From an uncultured Pelagibacteraceae bacterium (GTDB taxonomy: Bacteria > Pseudomonadota > Alphaproteobacteria > Pelagibacterales > Pelagibacteraceae): DNA of 64,000 nt. The notes beneath the pieces are model-generated. The model searched no databases. It worked only from the letters and a program-made list of their open reading frames with translations, and was not told where the DNA came from. The stretch lies in contig CACKXA010000003.1 of assembly GCA_902604055.1 (NCBI GenBank), forward strand, positions 29,880-93,879. Reading direction: 5' to 3'. Both the position numbers and the translations under genes were made by a program. Of this stretch, positions 25,440 to 34,802 are shown piece by piece (the first letter of the stretch is position 1; every line of letters starts with the position of its first letter).

Positions 25440-26807
25440 CTAATTGATACCTTTAATTCCTAAAGATTTAAGTTTTCTGTGAAGAGCCGATCTTTCCATT
25501 CCAATAAAATCAGCTGTTTTGGAAATATTCCCGTGATTTTTTTTTAATTGAGTTGTTAAATATTCTTTTTCAAAATGCTCTCTTGCTTCTTTTAATGGAG
25601 AAGAAAATGATTTTTCTAATAATGAATGATTATTTTCTTTTGATGGAGCTGAAGATAAAATATCATTTATCAATTTATTTATATTATCTTTGCTTTCATT
25701 AGATGAAAGTATTGTTACTCTTTCCACTAAATTTCTTAACTCTCTTACATTTCCTGGCCAATGATATGTATACAAATTGTCATTTTTTATATCAATTTTT
25801 GGTTGTTGCACTCCATTGATGTCAGAAAGTTTTTCTTTAAAATACTCAATTAAAAATGGTATGTCCTCTGTTCTTGAACTTAAAGACGTGATTTCTAGAG
25901 GCACTACATTTAATCGATGAAATAAATCTTCTCTAAATTTTTCTTTACCTACTAAATCTCTTAAATCTTTAGAAGTGGAAGAAATTAATCTAATATTTAC
26001 ATTAATATATTTCGAACCATTTAATCTCTTAAATTTCTGATCAATCAAAACTCTTAGTACATTAGCCTGTGTTTCAAATGGAATTTCTGACACTTCATCT
26101 ATTAATAAAGTGCCCTTGTTGGCTCTTTCTAAAGCACCAAAAGAAACATTGCCATCTTCAAATTCTTCACCAAATAATTCTTTTTCATAAGTTTTTTCCT
26201 TAAGAAGTGCAGCATTTAAAATCACAAAAGGTTCCTTAGAACGTCCAGAATTTTTATGGATTTTTCTAGCAACTAATTCTTTGCCAGAACCCGTTGGTCC
26301 TGAAATTAGAACCCTACTTTCTGAAGTTGAAAGTTTCTCAATTATTTTTTTTATTTTTATTATAGATGGGCTTTTACCAATGAGTTCAAAAGAATGAAAA
26401 AGCTTATTTTCTATAAAATCTTTTTCTAATTTTAAAGAAGCGTTTTCTAGAGCTCTGTTAACATAATTTAATATTTTTTCAGTAGAGAAAGGTTTTTCAA
26501 TAAATTCATAGGCTCCTAATCTTATTGCTTCAACTGCTATTTGAACAGTAGCATGTCCAGAAATCATTATTACGGGTGTGAATTTTTTTTTACTAATTAT
26601 TAACTTCAAAAGATCTATGCCATCTTTGTCGGTCTTATCTAATTTTATATCAACGATCGCCAGATCAGGTAACTTTTTAGATATTTCGATTACAGCTTGA
26701 TCATAATTTGCAGCTGAACGAACGTTATAATTTCGTTCTTTTAAAATGTTACAAATTAAAAATCTTATATCTGGGTTATCGTCAATTACTAAGATATCTT
26801 TATGCAT
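25440..26807 (-). CDS. ntrX: NtrX-family response regulator lacking the GAFTGA loop
   Basis: This 455-residue regulator has a receiver domain (Asp9/Asp10, phospho-acceptor Asp53, Lys105), an AAA+ domain with Walker A GPTGSGKE (170-177) and Walker B GTLLIDEV, and a Fis-type helix-turn-helix at the C-terminus. After ELFGEEFEDGN the normal GAFTGA sigma-54 contact motif is absent. It therefore probably works with sigma-70 rather than sigma-54, as reported for some alphaproteobacterial NtrX proteins. Its start overlaps the ntrY stop by eight bases. Confidence 0.92.
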   Translation of the reverse strand: MHKDILVIDDNPDIRFLICNILKERNYNVRSAANYDQAVIEISKKLPDLAIVDIKLDKTDKDGIDLLKLIISKKKFTPVIMISGHATVQIAVEAIRLGAYEFIEKPFSTEKILNYVNRALENASLKLEKDFIENKLFHSFELIGKSPSIIKIKKIIEKLSTSESRVLISGPTGSGKELVARKIHKNSGRSKEPFVILNAALLKEKTYEKELFGEEFEDGNVSFGALERANKGTLLIDEVSEIPFETQANVLRVLIDQKFKRLNGSKYINVNIRLISSTSKDLRDLVGKEKFREDLFHRLNVVPLEITSLSSRTEDIPFLIEYFKEKLSDINGVQQPKIDIKNDNLYTYHWPGNVRELRNLVERVTILSSNESKDNINKLINDILSSAPSKENNHSLLEKSFSSPLKEAREHFEKEYLTTQLKKNHGNISKTADFIGMERSALHRKLKSLGIKGIN

Positions 26808-28581
26808 TTATTTTTGGAAATGAAATTTGAATTACAACTCCTTTTTCATCTTTTTTATTTTTAATTAAAAATTCTCCTGAGTGCTCATTTATAATTTTAC
26901 TTACTATAGGTAACCCTAAACCAGTTCCCTTCGACTTAGTGGTAAAATACGGCGTCATTACTTTTTTTGTATCTAGTATACCTGTGCCATTATCTGCTAA
27001 TCTAACCATTATATAGTCGTTATTGCTAATAATTTCTATGTCAATTTTGCCTTTAAAATTAGGGTTTTTATCACTTAAGTCTAGAAATGCCTCTTCAGAG
27101 TTTTTAATTAAATTAATAAAAACTCTATTTAATTGATCTGAGTCCCCATTAATTATCATCTTTTTATTGACTGAGATAAAACTGATTTTATTTTTTGATG
27201 ACATTTTAATAAATTCTATAGATCTATTTACAACCTCTACAATATTAATTTTTTTAAAAATTGGTCTTGGCATTCTAGCAAAATTGGAAAATTCATTTAC
27301 CAGATTCTCAATATCTTTAATTTGTCTGTTAATAGTTTGTAAATATTTCTCAAAATCTGATGACGTTCCAGATATTTTTGAAGAATATTTTTCTCTTAAT
27401 CGATCTATTGACAATTGGATAGGTGTCAATGGATTTTTAATTTCATGAGCTAATTTTCTAGCAACACTCTCCCATGCCTCATATCTTTCTGTCACAAGTA
27501 ACTTTTCCTGTTGTTTCTTAAGCCTATCTATCATTAAGTTAAAATTATTATTTAATTGTCGAAATTCTTCATCGGCTTCAATATTTGGAACTTTGACGTC
27601 TAAAGCACCTTTGCTTATAGCATCTGAAGCTCCAATTAGATTTATAATAGGCTTAGTTAGTCTCGAAGCAAAGGTAATAGCTATAGATGTAGATAGAAAT
27701 AAAAGCAATGTAACAACAATTATATAAATAATTGCAAAAGTTACTTTTATTCCTGTTTGGCTATTTTCAACTGAATAATAAAAACTAACTGCTTGTTCAG
27801 TTTCATTTAGGTATCTTAATATTTCAGGATCTATATTTCTTGAAATATAAAGATAAGTATCCACTAAAGACGACAACTTATTCATTACTGTTGTTTTATT
27901 TTCTAAATTATTGGTTATAAAAACTGGCTTTCCTTCTAAAGCTTCGTCGTAATTTTCATCAGATGGAATTATAAATTCATCGGTAATATCTCTTATATTC
28001 GATATAAGTATATTTCCTAAACTATCTATTAAATATACATCGTCAATTTTTCTTAAAATTTTTTCAGAATTAATAATCGCCTTAAATTTATTTTCATTGG
28101 AGTAATAAATATTTGAAGACCTATTTAAACCGTTACTCATTAAAATAACATCTGATAAAACATTTTTTTTACTTTCTTCAAGATAATTTTTAGCGACGTC
28201 ATATGAGTTATTAACTGCATTAGTAATTTGTTTGTCAAAATAATTTTGTACCCCAAAATTAAAAATAAAAAGCGAAAATATCGCTACAATCAATGAGGGG
28301 ATTAGAGTAAAAACAGAAAAAATAGAGATATATTTTAGATTGGTCTGAGAACCTTTTTTATCTCTTTTTCCAGCATAGTAGAATCTATAAAAATTTTTAA
28401 AAATTAAAGTAAAAAACATTAATAGTAAAAGTAGGTCTATTATTAATAAGACCTGTAAATTTTGATCCGTTAAAGGTACAAATCCTTCGTTGATAAAGGT
28501 CAAAAATGTTACAATCCCCATAAAAATACATAAAAATGAAGACAAAATAATCCAATTAAAGTTTTTTATAATTTTAAACAT
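26800..28581 (-). CDS. ntrY: NtrY-family sensor histidine kinase (short form)
   Basis: This is a 593-residue membrane kinase. Hydrophobic spans lie at about 10-30, 43-62, 84-110 and 278-305, with an extracytoplasmic sensor region between the last two. A HAMP domain follows, then the H-box LAHEIKNPLTP (His379), N-box NLIKNSEEAF and G-boxes NGTGI and GTGLGLPIV. It runs straight from HAMP to H-box with no room for the PAS domain usual in NtrY. It is the first gene of a minus-strand run that may extend to glpK, divergent from ispDF across 47 bases. Confidence 0.9.
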   Translation of the reverse strand: MFKIIKNFNWIILSSFLCIFMGIVTFLTFINEGFVPLTDQNLQVLLIIDLLLLLMFFTLIFKNFYRFYYAGKRDKKGSQTNLKYISIFSVFTLIPSLIVAIFSLFIFNFGVQNYFDKQITNAVNNSYDVAKNYLEESKKNVLSDVILMSNGLNRSSNIYYSNENKFKAIINSEKILRKIDDVYLIDSLGNILISNIRDITDEFIIPSDENYDEALEGKPVFITNNLENKTTVMNKLSSLVDTYLYISRNIDPEILRYLNETEQAVSFYYSVENSQTGIKVTFAIIYIIVVTLLLFLSTSIAITFASRLTKPIINLIGASDAISKGALDVKVPNIEADEEFRQLNNNFNLMIDRLKKQQEKLLVTERYEAWESVARKLAHEIKNPLTPIQLSIDRLREKYSSKISGTSSDFEKYLQTINRQIKDIENLVNEFSNFARMPRPIFKKINIVEVVNRSIEFIKMSSKNKISFISVNKKMIINGDSDQLNRVFINLIKNSEEAFLDLSDKNPNFKGKIDIEIISNNDYIMVRLADNGTGILDTKKVMTPYFTTKSKGTGLGLPIVSKIINEHSGEFLIKNKKDEKGVVIQISFPKINA

Positions 28582-28628
28582 CTTATTAAGCGTTAATTAT
28601 TCATATAAATATAATATAAGTTTATATT

Positions 28629-29774
28629 ATGAGTTTTTGTTTAATCATTTTAGCTGGAGGTAATAGCCATCGATTTAGATCTAATATAAGTAAACCATAT
28701 CAAATAATTGCTGGTAAATCATTAGTGCAGATTAACATAGATAAAGCTCGTAAAATCAATCAAATTAAAAAAATAATTCTTGTTTACAACAAAAAAGACC
28801 TGAAAAGAGTTAAATCTTTAAAATTAAAAAATGTTAAATTGATTGTGGGTGGAAAAAATAGACAGTCGTCTGCTTTAAACGCCTTAAAATATTTAGTGAG
28901 TATTAAAGGAATTTCAAAAGTTTTAATCCACGATGTAGCTAGACCCAATTTTTCTATAAAATTATTAAGTTCTATAATAAGAAATATGAAAAATGCCAGA
29001 GCTGTTATTCCGACAATAAATATCCAGGACGCAGTAAAACAAAAAATAGTATCAAGCTTAAATGGATACATTTTGGGTAAAAATAGAGATGATTTATTTC
29101 TTACACAGACTCCACAAGCGTTTGATCTTAAAGAAATTTACCATCTACACAAAACTAATGCTGCTAAATATAGAGATGATGATGTCTCCTTATATATTGA
29201 TTTAAATAACATTAAGTTTATTGAAGGTGAAAAAGGTAACTTTAAAATTACAGATCAATCAGATTTTCAAAATTTAAAAAATATTTACAAATCCAAACAA
29301 AGCGTTGGAATAGGTTTTGATGTTCACAGACTTGTTCCAAAAAGAAAACTTTATTTAGCAGGATTAAAAATTAAATCACCTTTAGGCACATTAGGTCATT
29401 CAGACGGAGATCCCGTATTGCACTCAATCACAGATGCAGTTCTTGGAGCTTGTAAAATGGGAGATATAGGTCAGATGTTTTCAGATAAAAGTAAAAAATT
29501 TAAAAATATAAGATCAACAATTTTGCTACAAGAAGTAATAAAAAAAATAAAAGCAAAAGGTTATTTTATAAATAATATTGATATTAATATTATTACTCAA
29601 ACTCCAAAAATTAAAAAATTTAAAAACAAAATGACAGATAATATTGCTAAACTTTGTGAAATTTCAATAAATCAAATTAACATAAAAGGTAAAACAACAG
29701 AAAAATTGGGCGTTGTAGGGAAAGGGAAAGCTATTGCTTGCGAAGTAATAACTTCAGTGATCAAATATGATTAA
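28629..29774 (+). CDS. ispDF: bifunctional IspD/IspF isoprenoid enzyme
   Basis: This is a 381-residue fusion for the MEP pathway. Residues 1-220 are the MEP cytidylyltransferase (LAGGNSHRFRSNISKPYQ, LIHDVARPN, TQTPQAF). From about 226 the IspF cyclodiphosphate synthase follows, with metal-binding GIGFDVHRL, GHSDGDPVLHSITDAVLGA and FSDKS. The fusion is characteristic of alphaproteobacteria. It overlaps pgpA by eight bases and the substrate of both ends feeds the Dxr product encoded elsewhere in the window. Confidence 0.95.
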   Translation: MSFCLIILAGGNSHRFRSNISKPYQIIAGKSLVQINIDKARKINQIKKIILVYNKKDLKRVKSLKLKNVKLIVGGKNRQSSALNALKYLVSIKGISKVLIHDVARPNFSIKLLSSIIRNMKNARAVIPTINIQDAVKQKIVSSLNGYILGKNRDDLFLTQTPQAFDLKEIYHLHKTNAAKYRDDDVSLYIDLNNIKFIEGEKGNFKITDQSDFQNLKNIYKSKQSVGIGFDVHRLVPKRKLYLAGLKIKSPLGTLGHSDGDPVLHSITDAVLGACKMGDIGQMFSDKSKKFKNIRSTILLQEVIKKIKAKGYFINNIDINIITQTPKIKKFKNKMTDNIAKLCEISINQINIKGKTTEKLGVVGKGKAIACEVITSVIKYD

Positions 29775-30273
29775 GAATATAAATTTTTTATTTGTAACTT
29801 GTTTTGGCATTGGAACTATTAGATATGCTCCAGGTACAATAACTTCTTTAATTACTACTGTATTATTATTTAGTTCTTTTTATATTTTAAATTTATCCAA
29901 AGCCACTATCTTAATAATATTAATAGTAATATTTCTCTATTCCTTTGTAGCAGTTGCAAATTATATAAGAGAAATCCCAAACAAAGATCCTAAAGAAGTA
30001 GTTATTGATGAGGTAATTGGACAGTCAATACCTATTTATCTTTATGAAATAGCACACGATACTAATAAAGAATCTAAAGAAGCTATTTTATTTTATATAT
30101 ATATTTTTATTTTATTTAGATTCTTCGATATAAAAAAACCATTTCCTGTAAACTTTTTTGATAAAAAGTTTAAAAATAGTTTTGGTGTTATTATGGACGA
30201 TGTTGTTGCAGGTTTTTATGTTGTATTAACTTTAATTATATTTATGGTTATTAAATCAAAACTTTTTACATGA
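29767..30273 (+). CDS. pgpA: phosphatidylglycerophosphatase A
   Basis: This 168-residue membrane protein dephosphorylates phosphatidylglycerophosphate. It has the family entry motif FGIGTIRYAPGTITSL, the acidic VIDEVIGQ, and the C-terminal GVIMDDVVAGFYV with paired aspartates. Four hydrophobic segments are visible. It overlaps ispDF and cinA (four bases, ATGA) on either side. Confidence 0.92.
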   Translation: MIKNINFLFVTCFGIGTIRYAPGTITSLITTVLLFSSFYILNLSKATILIILIVIFLYSFVAVANYIREIPNKDPKEVVIDEVIGQSIPIYLYEIAHDTNKESKEAILFYIYIFILFRFFDIKKPFPVNFFDKKFKNSFGVIMDDVVAGFYVVLTLIIFMVIKSKLFT

Positions 30274-30737
30274 ACGTAAATAAAAAAATCATATCACAGC
30301 TAAAAAGAAAAAAACTTAAATTAGCTGTAGCTGAGTCTTGCACTGGCGGAATGCTTTCAAACGCTATTACTTCTGTTAGTGGTGCATCTAAAGTATTTAC
30401 TATGGGTTTAGTCACCTACTCTAATCAAGCTAAAATGAGTATTTTAAAAGTACCTAAAAAAATTATTCAAAAGTATGGTGCTGTAAGTATCCAATGTTGT
30501 TTGGCTATGGTTAATAACTTGAACAAAGTTAGTAAGAGTAAAATATGTGTTTCTATAACTGGAATAGCTGGACCAAAAGGTGGCACTAAACAAAAACCAG
30601 TTGGACTTGTCTATATAGCTGTTAAAAATGGAAAAAAAAATTTAGTCAGTAAAAATCAATTTAAAAATAAGGGAAGATCTGCAATTCAAAAAGCCACAGT
30701 TAAAAAAGCTCTAAACTTAATTTTTAAACAGATTTAA
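30270..30737 (+). CDS. pncC: CinA C-terminal domain protein, nicotinamide-nucleotide amidase
   Basis: This 155-residue protein is a stand-alone CinA C-terminal domain, predicted to convert NMN to nicotinate mononucleotide in the pyridine nucleotide salvage cycle. Recognisable features are VAESCTGGMLSNAITSVSGAS near the start and SITGIAGPKGGTKQKPVGLVY near residue 92. It converges with the 104-residue gene after three bases. Confidence 0.92.
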   Translation: MNVNKKIISQLKRKKLKLAVAESCTGGMLSNAITSVSGASKVFTMGLVTYSNQAKMSILKVPKKIIQKYGAVSIQCCLAMVNNLNKVSKSKICVSITGIAGPKGGTKQKPVGLVYIAVKNGKKNLVSKNQFKNKGRSAIQKATVKKALNLIFKQI

Positions 30738-30740
30738 TAT

Positions 30741-31055
30741 TTAGATTGGATAACTAAACCTTTGAAATTCCACTATAACATCTAACAAATGAGCTATAAA
30801 ACTATTGAAAGTAAGAAATATTAAAAAAACATTTATATAAAGAACGAATATTAAAGCATTCCTTTTTCTTTTCCTTTTTAAGAAACTACTATCTTCAGGA
30901 GACCAATCTTTGTTTTTTGATTTAAAATCATAAGAAAACATCCAATAAGTTAAGTCACTTTCATTGGAGTCTCCAGTTCGTATTGCTTTAATGTAAGAGG
31001 CCAAAAATATACAAATTATTGATAGAAAAATTAATAATAAAGTAACGCCTAGCAT
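30741..31055 (-). CDS. two-span membrane protein of unknown function
   Basis: This 104-residue protein has hydrophobic spans at about 2-22 and 68-92 flanking a charged loop with DLTYWMFSYDFKSKNKDW and a KRKRKR patch. I do not recognise a family. Its start overlaps the coq10 stop (TAATG), so it is the last gene of the tpiA-to-coq10 series. The position suggests envelope or quinone context only weakly. Confidence 0.6.
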   Translation of the reverse strand: MLGVTLLLIFLSIICIFLASYIKAIRTGDSNESDLTYWMFSYDFKSKNKDWSPEDSSFLKRKRKRNALIFVLYINVFLIFLTFNSFIAHLLDVIVEFQRFSYPI

Positions 31056-31498
31056 TATTTGTATACTTTGATAGCTCTTTCTTCAAAAGACTTAGCTATT
31101 TTATTAAGCCCCAATTCAAAAGATTTTTTCATAATTGAATTAAGGATAGGATTTTTTAATTCAAAATCAATAAAGAATTCTAGTTGTGTGGCATTATTTA
31201 CCTCTTTAAAATTCCACTCATTTTTCAAATGTTTCAGTGGTCCATCAAGATTAGTAACTATAATTTTATCTCTTTCTTTGTAAAAAGAGACATGACTTGA
31301 AAAAGTTTCGTTTAGTATACTTTTGCCTACTCTTAAGTCTCCTTTAAAAGTAATTAAGTCAGCACTTTCATTTTTGTCGTACACCTTTCCCTCAATACAC
31401 CAAGGAACAAATTCAGGATATTTTTCTATATCAAGAACCATTTCAATAAGTTGTTTTTTTTGACAGGGAATAATTTTTTTTATTGTAGCTGATGACAT
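31055..31498 (-). CDS. Coq10/RatA-type START-domain protein
   Basis: This is a 147-residue START-like protein of the coenzyme Q-binding family, with typical segments [15 protein letters not shown] near residue 20 and [14 protein letters not shown] near 85. Homologues bind ubiquinone and support respiration; the RatA name refers to the same family. It overlaps the 3' end of lipA by 19 bases, an order shared with many alphaproteobacteria. Confidence 0.88.
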   Translation of the reverse strand: MSSATIKKIIPCQKKQLIEMVLDIEKYPEFVPWCIEGKVYDKNESADLITFKGDLRVGKSILNETFSSHVSFYKERDKIIVTNLDGPLKHLKNEWNFKEVNNATQLEFFIDFELKNPILNSIMKKSFELGLNKIAKSFEERAIKVYK

Positions 31499-32424
31499 TC
31501 AAGTTTTTTATTTCTCGCATCTTGTAATTTTCTAAAGTCTTCATCAGCATGATAAGAAGATCGTGTAAGAGGAGAAGATGAAACTAATAAGAATCCCTTT
31601 GTTTTTGCGATATTATCAAGTTCTTTAAATTCATCTGGATGATAATATCGATGTAATGGGTGGTGTTTAGCAGATGGTTGTAAATATTGTCCGATTGTTA
31701 AGAAATCAACATTAGCTGATCTTAGATCGTCCATCACTTGAATAATTTCATCTTTGTTTTCTCCAAGTCCAACCATTATACCCGACTTGGTAAAAACTTT
31801 ACTGTTGCAAACTTTTGCATTTTTTAAGAGCTCTAAAGAAGCAAAGTATCTAGCGCCTGGTCTTACTTTTGTATAAAGTCTTGGAACAGTTTCAATATTA
31901 TGATTAAAAACATCTAGATCAGCTTCAAGAACTTTTTTATAAGCATCGCCTTTTCTTAAAAAATCTGGTGTTAAAACTTCTATAGAGGTATTTGGATTTT
32001 TTTCTCTAGTTGTTTTGACTACTTTATAGAAATGATTGGCTCCTCCGTCTTCAAGATCATCTCTGTCTACAGAAGTAATAACAACATGTTTTAAATTCAA
32101 TTTTTTGACTGCATTTGAAATTTTAACTGGTTCAAAGATATCTAGACTTGTAGGTTTTCCTGTCTTAACATCACAAAAAGCGCAGGCTCTAGTACAAGTA
32201 TCACCCATAATCATAAATGTTGCATGTTTTTTACTCCAACACTCCGTAATATTCGGACAGTTGGCTTCCTGACATACTGTTACAAGGTTATTTTGATTAA
32301 CCACCTGCTTGGTTTGGAAAAAAACTTTTGAGTCTACAATTTTAGACCTAATCCATTCTGGTTTTTTTTTAATAGGGTTTACTGGCTTATTAACTTTTTC
32401 TGGATGTCTAGCTTTACTGCTCAT
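31480..32424 (-). CDS. lipA: lipoyl synthase
   Basis: This 314-residue radical-SAM enzyme inserts two sulfurs into octanoyl-protein. The auxiliary cluster cysteines lie in [12 protein letters not shown] near residue 50, the radical-SAM triad in CTRACAFC near 75, and the C-terminal RSSYHAD holds the serine ligand. It overlaps ftsB by four bases. The pyruvate dehydrogenase genes that often precede it in alphaproteobacteria are absent here. Confidence 0.95.
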   Translation of the reverse strand: MSSKARHPEKVNKPVNPIKKKPEWIRSKIVDSKVFFQTKQVVNQNNLVTVCQEANCPNITECWSKKHATFMIMGDTCTRACAFCDVKTGKPTSLDIFEPVKISNAVKKLNLKHVVITSVDRDDLEDGGANHFYKVVKTTREKNPNTSIEVLTPDFLRKGDAYKKVLEADLDVFNHNIETVPRLYTKVRPGARYFASLELLKNAKVCNSKVFTKSGIMVGLGENKDEIIQVMDDLRSANVDFLTIGQYLQPSAKHHPLHRYYHPDEFKELDNIAKTKGFLLVSSSPLTRSSYHADEDFRKLQDARNKKLECHQLQ

Positions 32425-32714
32425 TTCAATTTAATCAAAATTTCGTCTTTAGTTCCGTATTTGAGTTTTTCTCTGTATAACATATCTAAATAGTCTAAAT
32501 CATTATTGGTTATTAATTTAATCTTATGTTTTAAATCTTTAAGCTCTTTGTTAATAGATGTTTCTTCTTGTGAAAGATCTTTATGAATTTTATTTTTTTC
32601 AAAATAAGAAGCCATACCCCTTTCACCTCCAATGAGATTAATACCTACATAAAGAGTTAAAAATATATTTAATAGTACAAGTTTTCTCTTTTTAAAACTT
32701 TCAATAAGCCGCAT
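32421..32714 (-). CDS. ftsB: FtsB/DivIC-type cell division protein
   Basis: This 97-residue protein has a short cytoplasmic start, one membrane span (about 13-29) and a periplasmic coiled coil with [13 protein letters not shown] and heptad-like charged repeats. It would join the FtsQBL subcomplex at the division septum. It begins two bases after eno, the classic alphaproteobacterial eno-ftsB arrangement. Confidence 0.85.
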   Translation of the reverse strand: MRLIESFKKRKLVLLNIFLTLYVGINLIGGERGMASYFEKNKIHKDLSQEETSINKELKDLKHKIKLITNNDLDYLDMLYREKLKYGTKDEILIKLK

Positions 32715-32716
32715 AA

Positions 32717-33973
32717 TTAGATTTTAGCCATTTTGGCCTGATTTCCAAGTTCTTCTTCGATGCGTAACAACCTGTTGTATTTTGCCACTCTTTCAGATCT
32801 TGCCAAAGATCCTGCTTTAATTTGAGATGATTCTGTGGCTACTGACAAATCTGCAATAAATGTATCTTCTGTATCTCCTGATCTGTGAGAAATAATTGTG
32901 TTAAAGTTAGCTTTCTTAGCCATTGTAACGACATCCAATGTTTCAGATAAAGTTCCAATTTGATTGGGTTTAATTAAAATACTATTAGCAGATTTATTAT
33001 CTATTCCTTTTTTTAATCTTTTAGAATTTGTTACAAATAAATCATCACCTACAATTTGAACATTTTTACCAATCTCAGCTGTAATTTTTTTCCAAGACTC
33101 CCAATCTTCTTCGGCAAAAGGATCTTCAATAGATTTAATAGGATAGCTCGAAGTTAATTTCTTATAATAGTCAACAACATCATCAACCGAAGTAAAATTA
33201 TTTGATTGAATTGAGTATTGACCTTTTTTATCAATTAATTCATTAGCAGCTACATCTAGACAAATTACAACGTCTTTACCAGGTGTTAGCTTTGACTTTT
33301 CTATAGCATTTACAATTAACTCAAGCGCTTCTTCATTAGTATTAATTGATGGAGCAAAACCTCCTTCATCACCAACATTAGTAAGCATCTTTTTTGATTT
33401 TAATAAACTTTTTAAATTTTGGATAACAAGAAAACATTTTTCTACTGCATCCATAAAATTTTTTGCTGAATCCGGTCTAATCATAAACTCCTGGATGTTT
33501 AGATCGTTATCTGCGTGAGCGCCTCCATTAATAATATTCATTAAAGGACTGGGTAAAGAAAAAGATTTTCCTAAATTTTTATAAAGTGGTTTTTTATTTG
33601 ATAAAGCTGCCGATTTTGAATTAGCTAAAGACACTGCTAAAGTTGCGTTCGCTCCAAGATTTTTTTTATTTTCACTTCCGTCCAAATCTAATAAAATTTT
33701 ATCAATTTTAGATTGATCAGCTGGATCCATTCCCTTTAAACTAGATCCAATCTTTTTACTAATATTGTCAACGGCTTTCTTAACGCTTTTACCTAAAAAC
33801 TTATTTATATCTTGATCTCTTAATTCGTGAGCTTCAAAAGCTCCTGTCGATGCTCCAGATGGTGATATAGCTGTAGCAGAAATATCATTATCTAAAAAAA
33901 CTTCTGCTTCAACCGTTGGGTTTCCTCTGCTGTCAAAAACTTGACGACCTTTAACGTTGGTTATTTTTGCCAT
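32717..33973 (-). CDS. eno: enolase
   Basis: This 418-residue glycolytic enzyme converts 2-phosphoglycerate to PEP. It contains SPSGASTGAFEA near residue 38, the catalytic/metal segments NVGDEGGFAPS, SIEDPFAEEDW and VGDDLFVTN, the catalytic lysine in LIKPNQIGT and the SHRSGDTEDTFIADL loop. Length and motifs are normal. It follows kdsA by four bases. Confidence 0.97.
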   Translation of the reverse strand: MAKITNVKGRQVFDSRGNPTVEAEVFLDNDISATAISPSGASTGAFEAHELRDQDINKFLGKSVKKAVDNISKKIGSSLKGMDPADQSKIDKILLDLDGSENKKNLGANATLAVSLANSKSAALSNKKPLYKNLGKSFSLPSPLMNIINGGAHADNDLNIQEFMIRPDSAKNFMDAVEKCFLVIQNLKSLLKSKKMLTNVGDEGGFAPSINTNEEALELIVNAIEKSKLTPGKDVVICLDVAANELIDKKGQYSIQSNNFTSVDDVVDYYKKLTSSYPIKSIEDPFAEEDWESWKKITAEIGKNVQIVGDDLFVTNSKRLKKGIDNKSANSILIKPNQIGTLSETLDVVTMAKKANFNTIISHRSGDTEDTFIADLSVATESSQIKAGSLARSERVAKYNRLLRIEEELGNQAKMAKI

Positions 33974-33977
33974 CTAA

Positions 33978-34802
33978 TTATTTTTTAATTAAATTATCTA
34001 TTTCAGTTAATCTTTTTAATAAATTTTTCATTTCATTTAATGGCACCATATTTGGACCATCTGATGGCGCGTTATCTGGATCTTGGTGAGTTTCTATGAA
34101 AATTGCTCCAACACCAACTGCAATTGCAGCTCTAGCTAAGTGTGGTACAAATTCTCTTTGTCCTCCACTTTTTTCTCCCATTCCTCCAGGTTGTTGTACG
34201 GAATGAGTGGCATCAAATACAATTGGAAAACCAAATTTAGACATAATAGGCAATGCTCTCAAATCAGATACTAAAGTATTATATCCAAAACTTGCTCCTC
34301 TCTCGGTAATTAGAATATTTTTATTTCCTGAGTCCTCAATTTTTTTTATTACATTTTCCATATCCCACGGCGCCAAAAATTGACCTTTTTTAACGTTAAT
34401 AATTTTTCCTGTTTTTGCTGCTGCAATAAGTAAATCTGTTTGACGACATAAAAAAGCAGGTATTTGTAAAATATCTACATGAGAAGATACAATTGAACAT
34501 TGTTCAGCCGAATGAACATCGGTTAAAATTGGAACTCCGATATCTTTTCTTATTTTATCAAAAATAGGTAGAGATTTTTCTAATCCCATCCCTCGTATTC
34601 CCTTGAGGCTCGTTCTATTAGCTTTGTCAAAAGAAGTTTTATAAATAAAATTTATTCCAAGATCAGAAGTTATCTTTTTTAACTCTGATGAAATTTTTAT
34701 TGCATGAGATTCATTTTCTAACTGACAAGGACCTGCAATTAAGGTAAATGGTTTGTCGTTAGCAATCTCAAAATTAGAGCATTTTACTTTGTGATTTATC
34801 AT
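33978..34802 (-). CDS. kdsA: 3-deoxy-8-phosphooctulonate synthase (KDO-8-P synthase)
   Basis: This 274-residue enzyme condenses arabinose-5-phosphate with PEP for LPS inner core. Motifs include [42 protein letters not shown] and the C-terminal [16 protein letters not shown]. It overlaps pyrG by four bases (ATGA). Confidence 0.96.
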   Translation of the reverse strand: MINHKVKCSNFEIANDKPFTLIAGPCQLENESHAIKISSELKKITSDLGINFIYKTSFDKANRTSLKGIRGMGLEKSLPIFDKIRKDIGVPILTDVHSAEQCSIVSSHVDILQIPAFLCRQTDLLIAAAKTGKIINVKKGQFLAPWDMENVIKKIEDSGNKNILITERGASFGYNTLVSDLRALPIMSKFGFPIVFDATHSVQQPGGMGEKSGGQREFVPHLARAAIAVGVGAIFIETHQDPDNAPSDGPNMVPLNEMKNLLKRLTEIDNLIKK

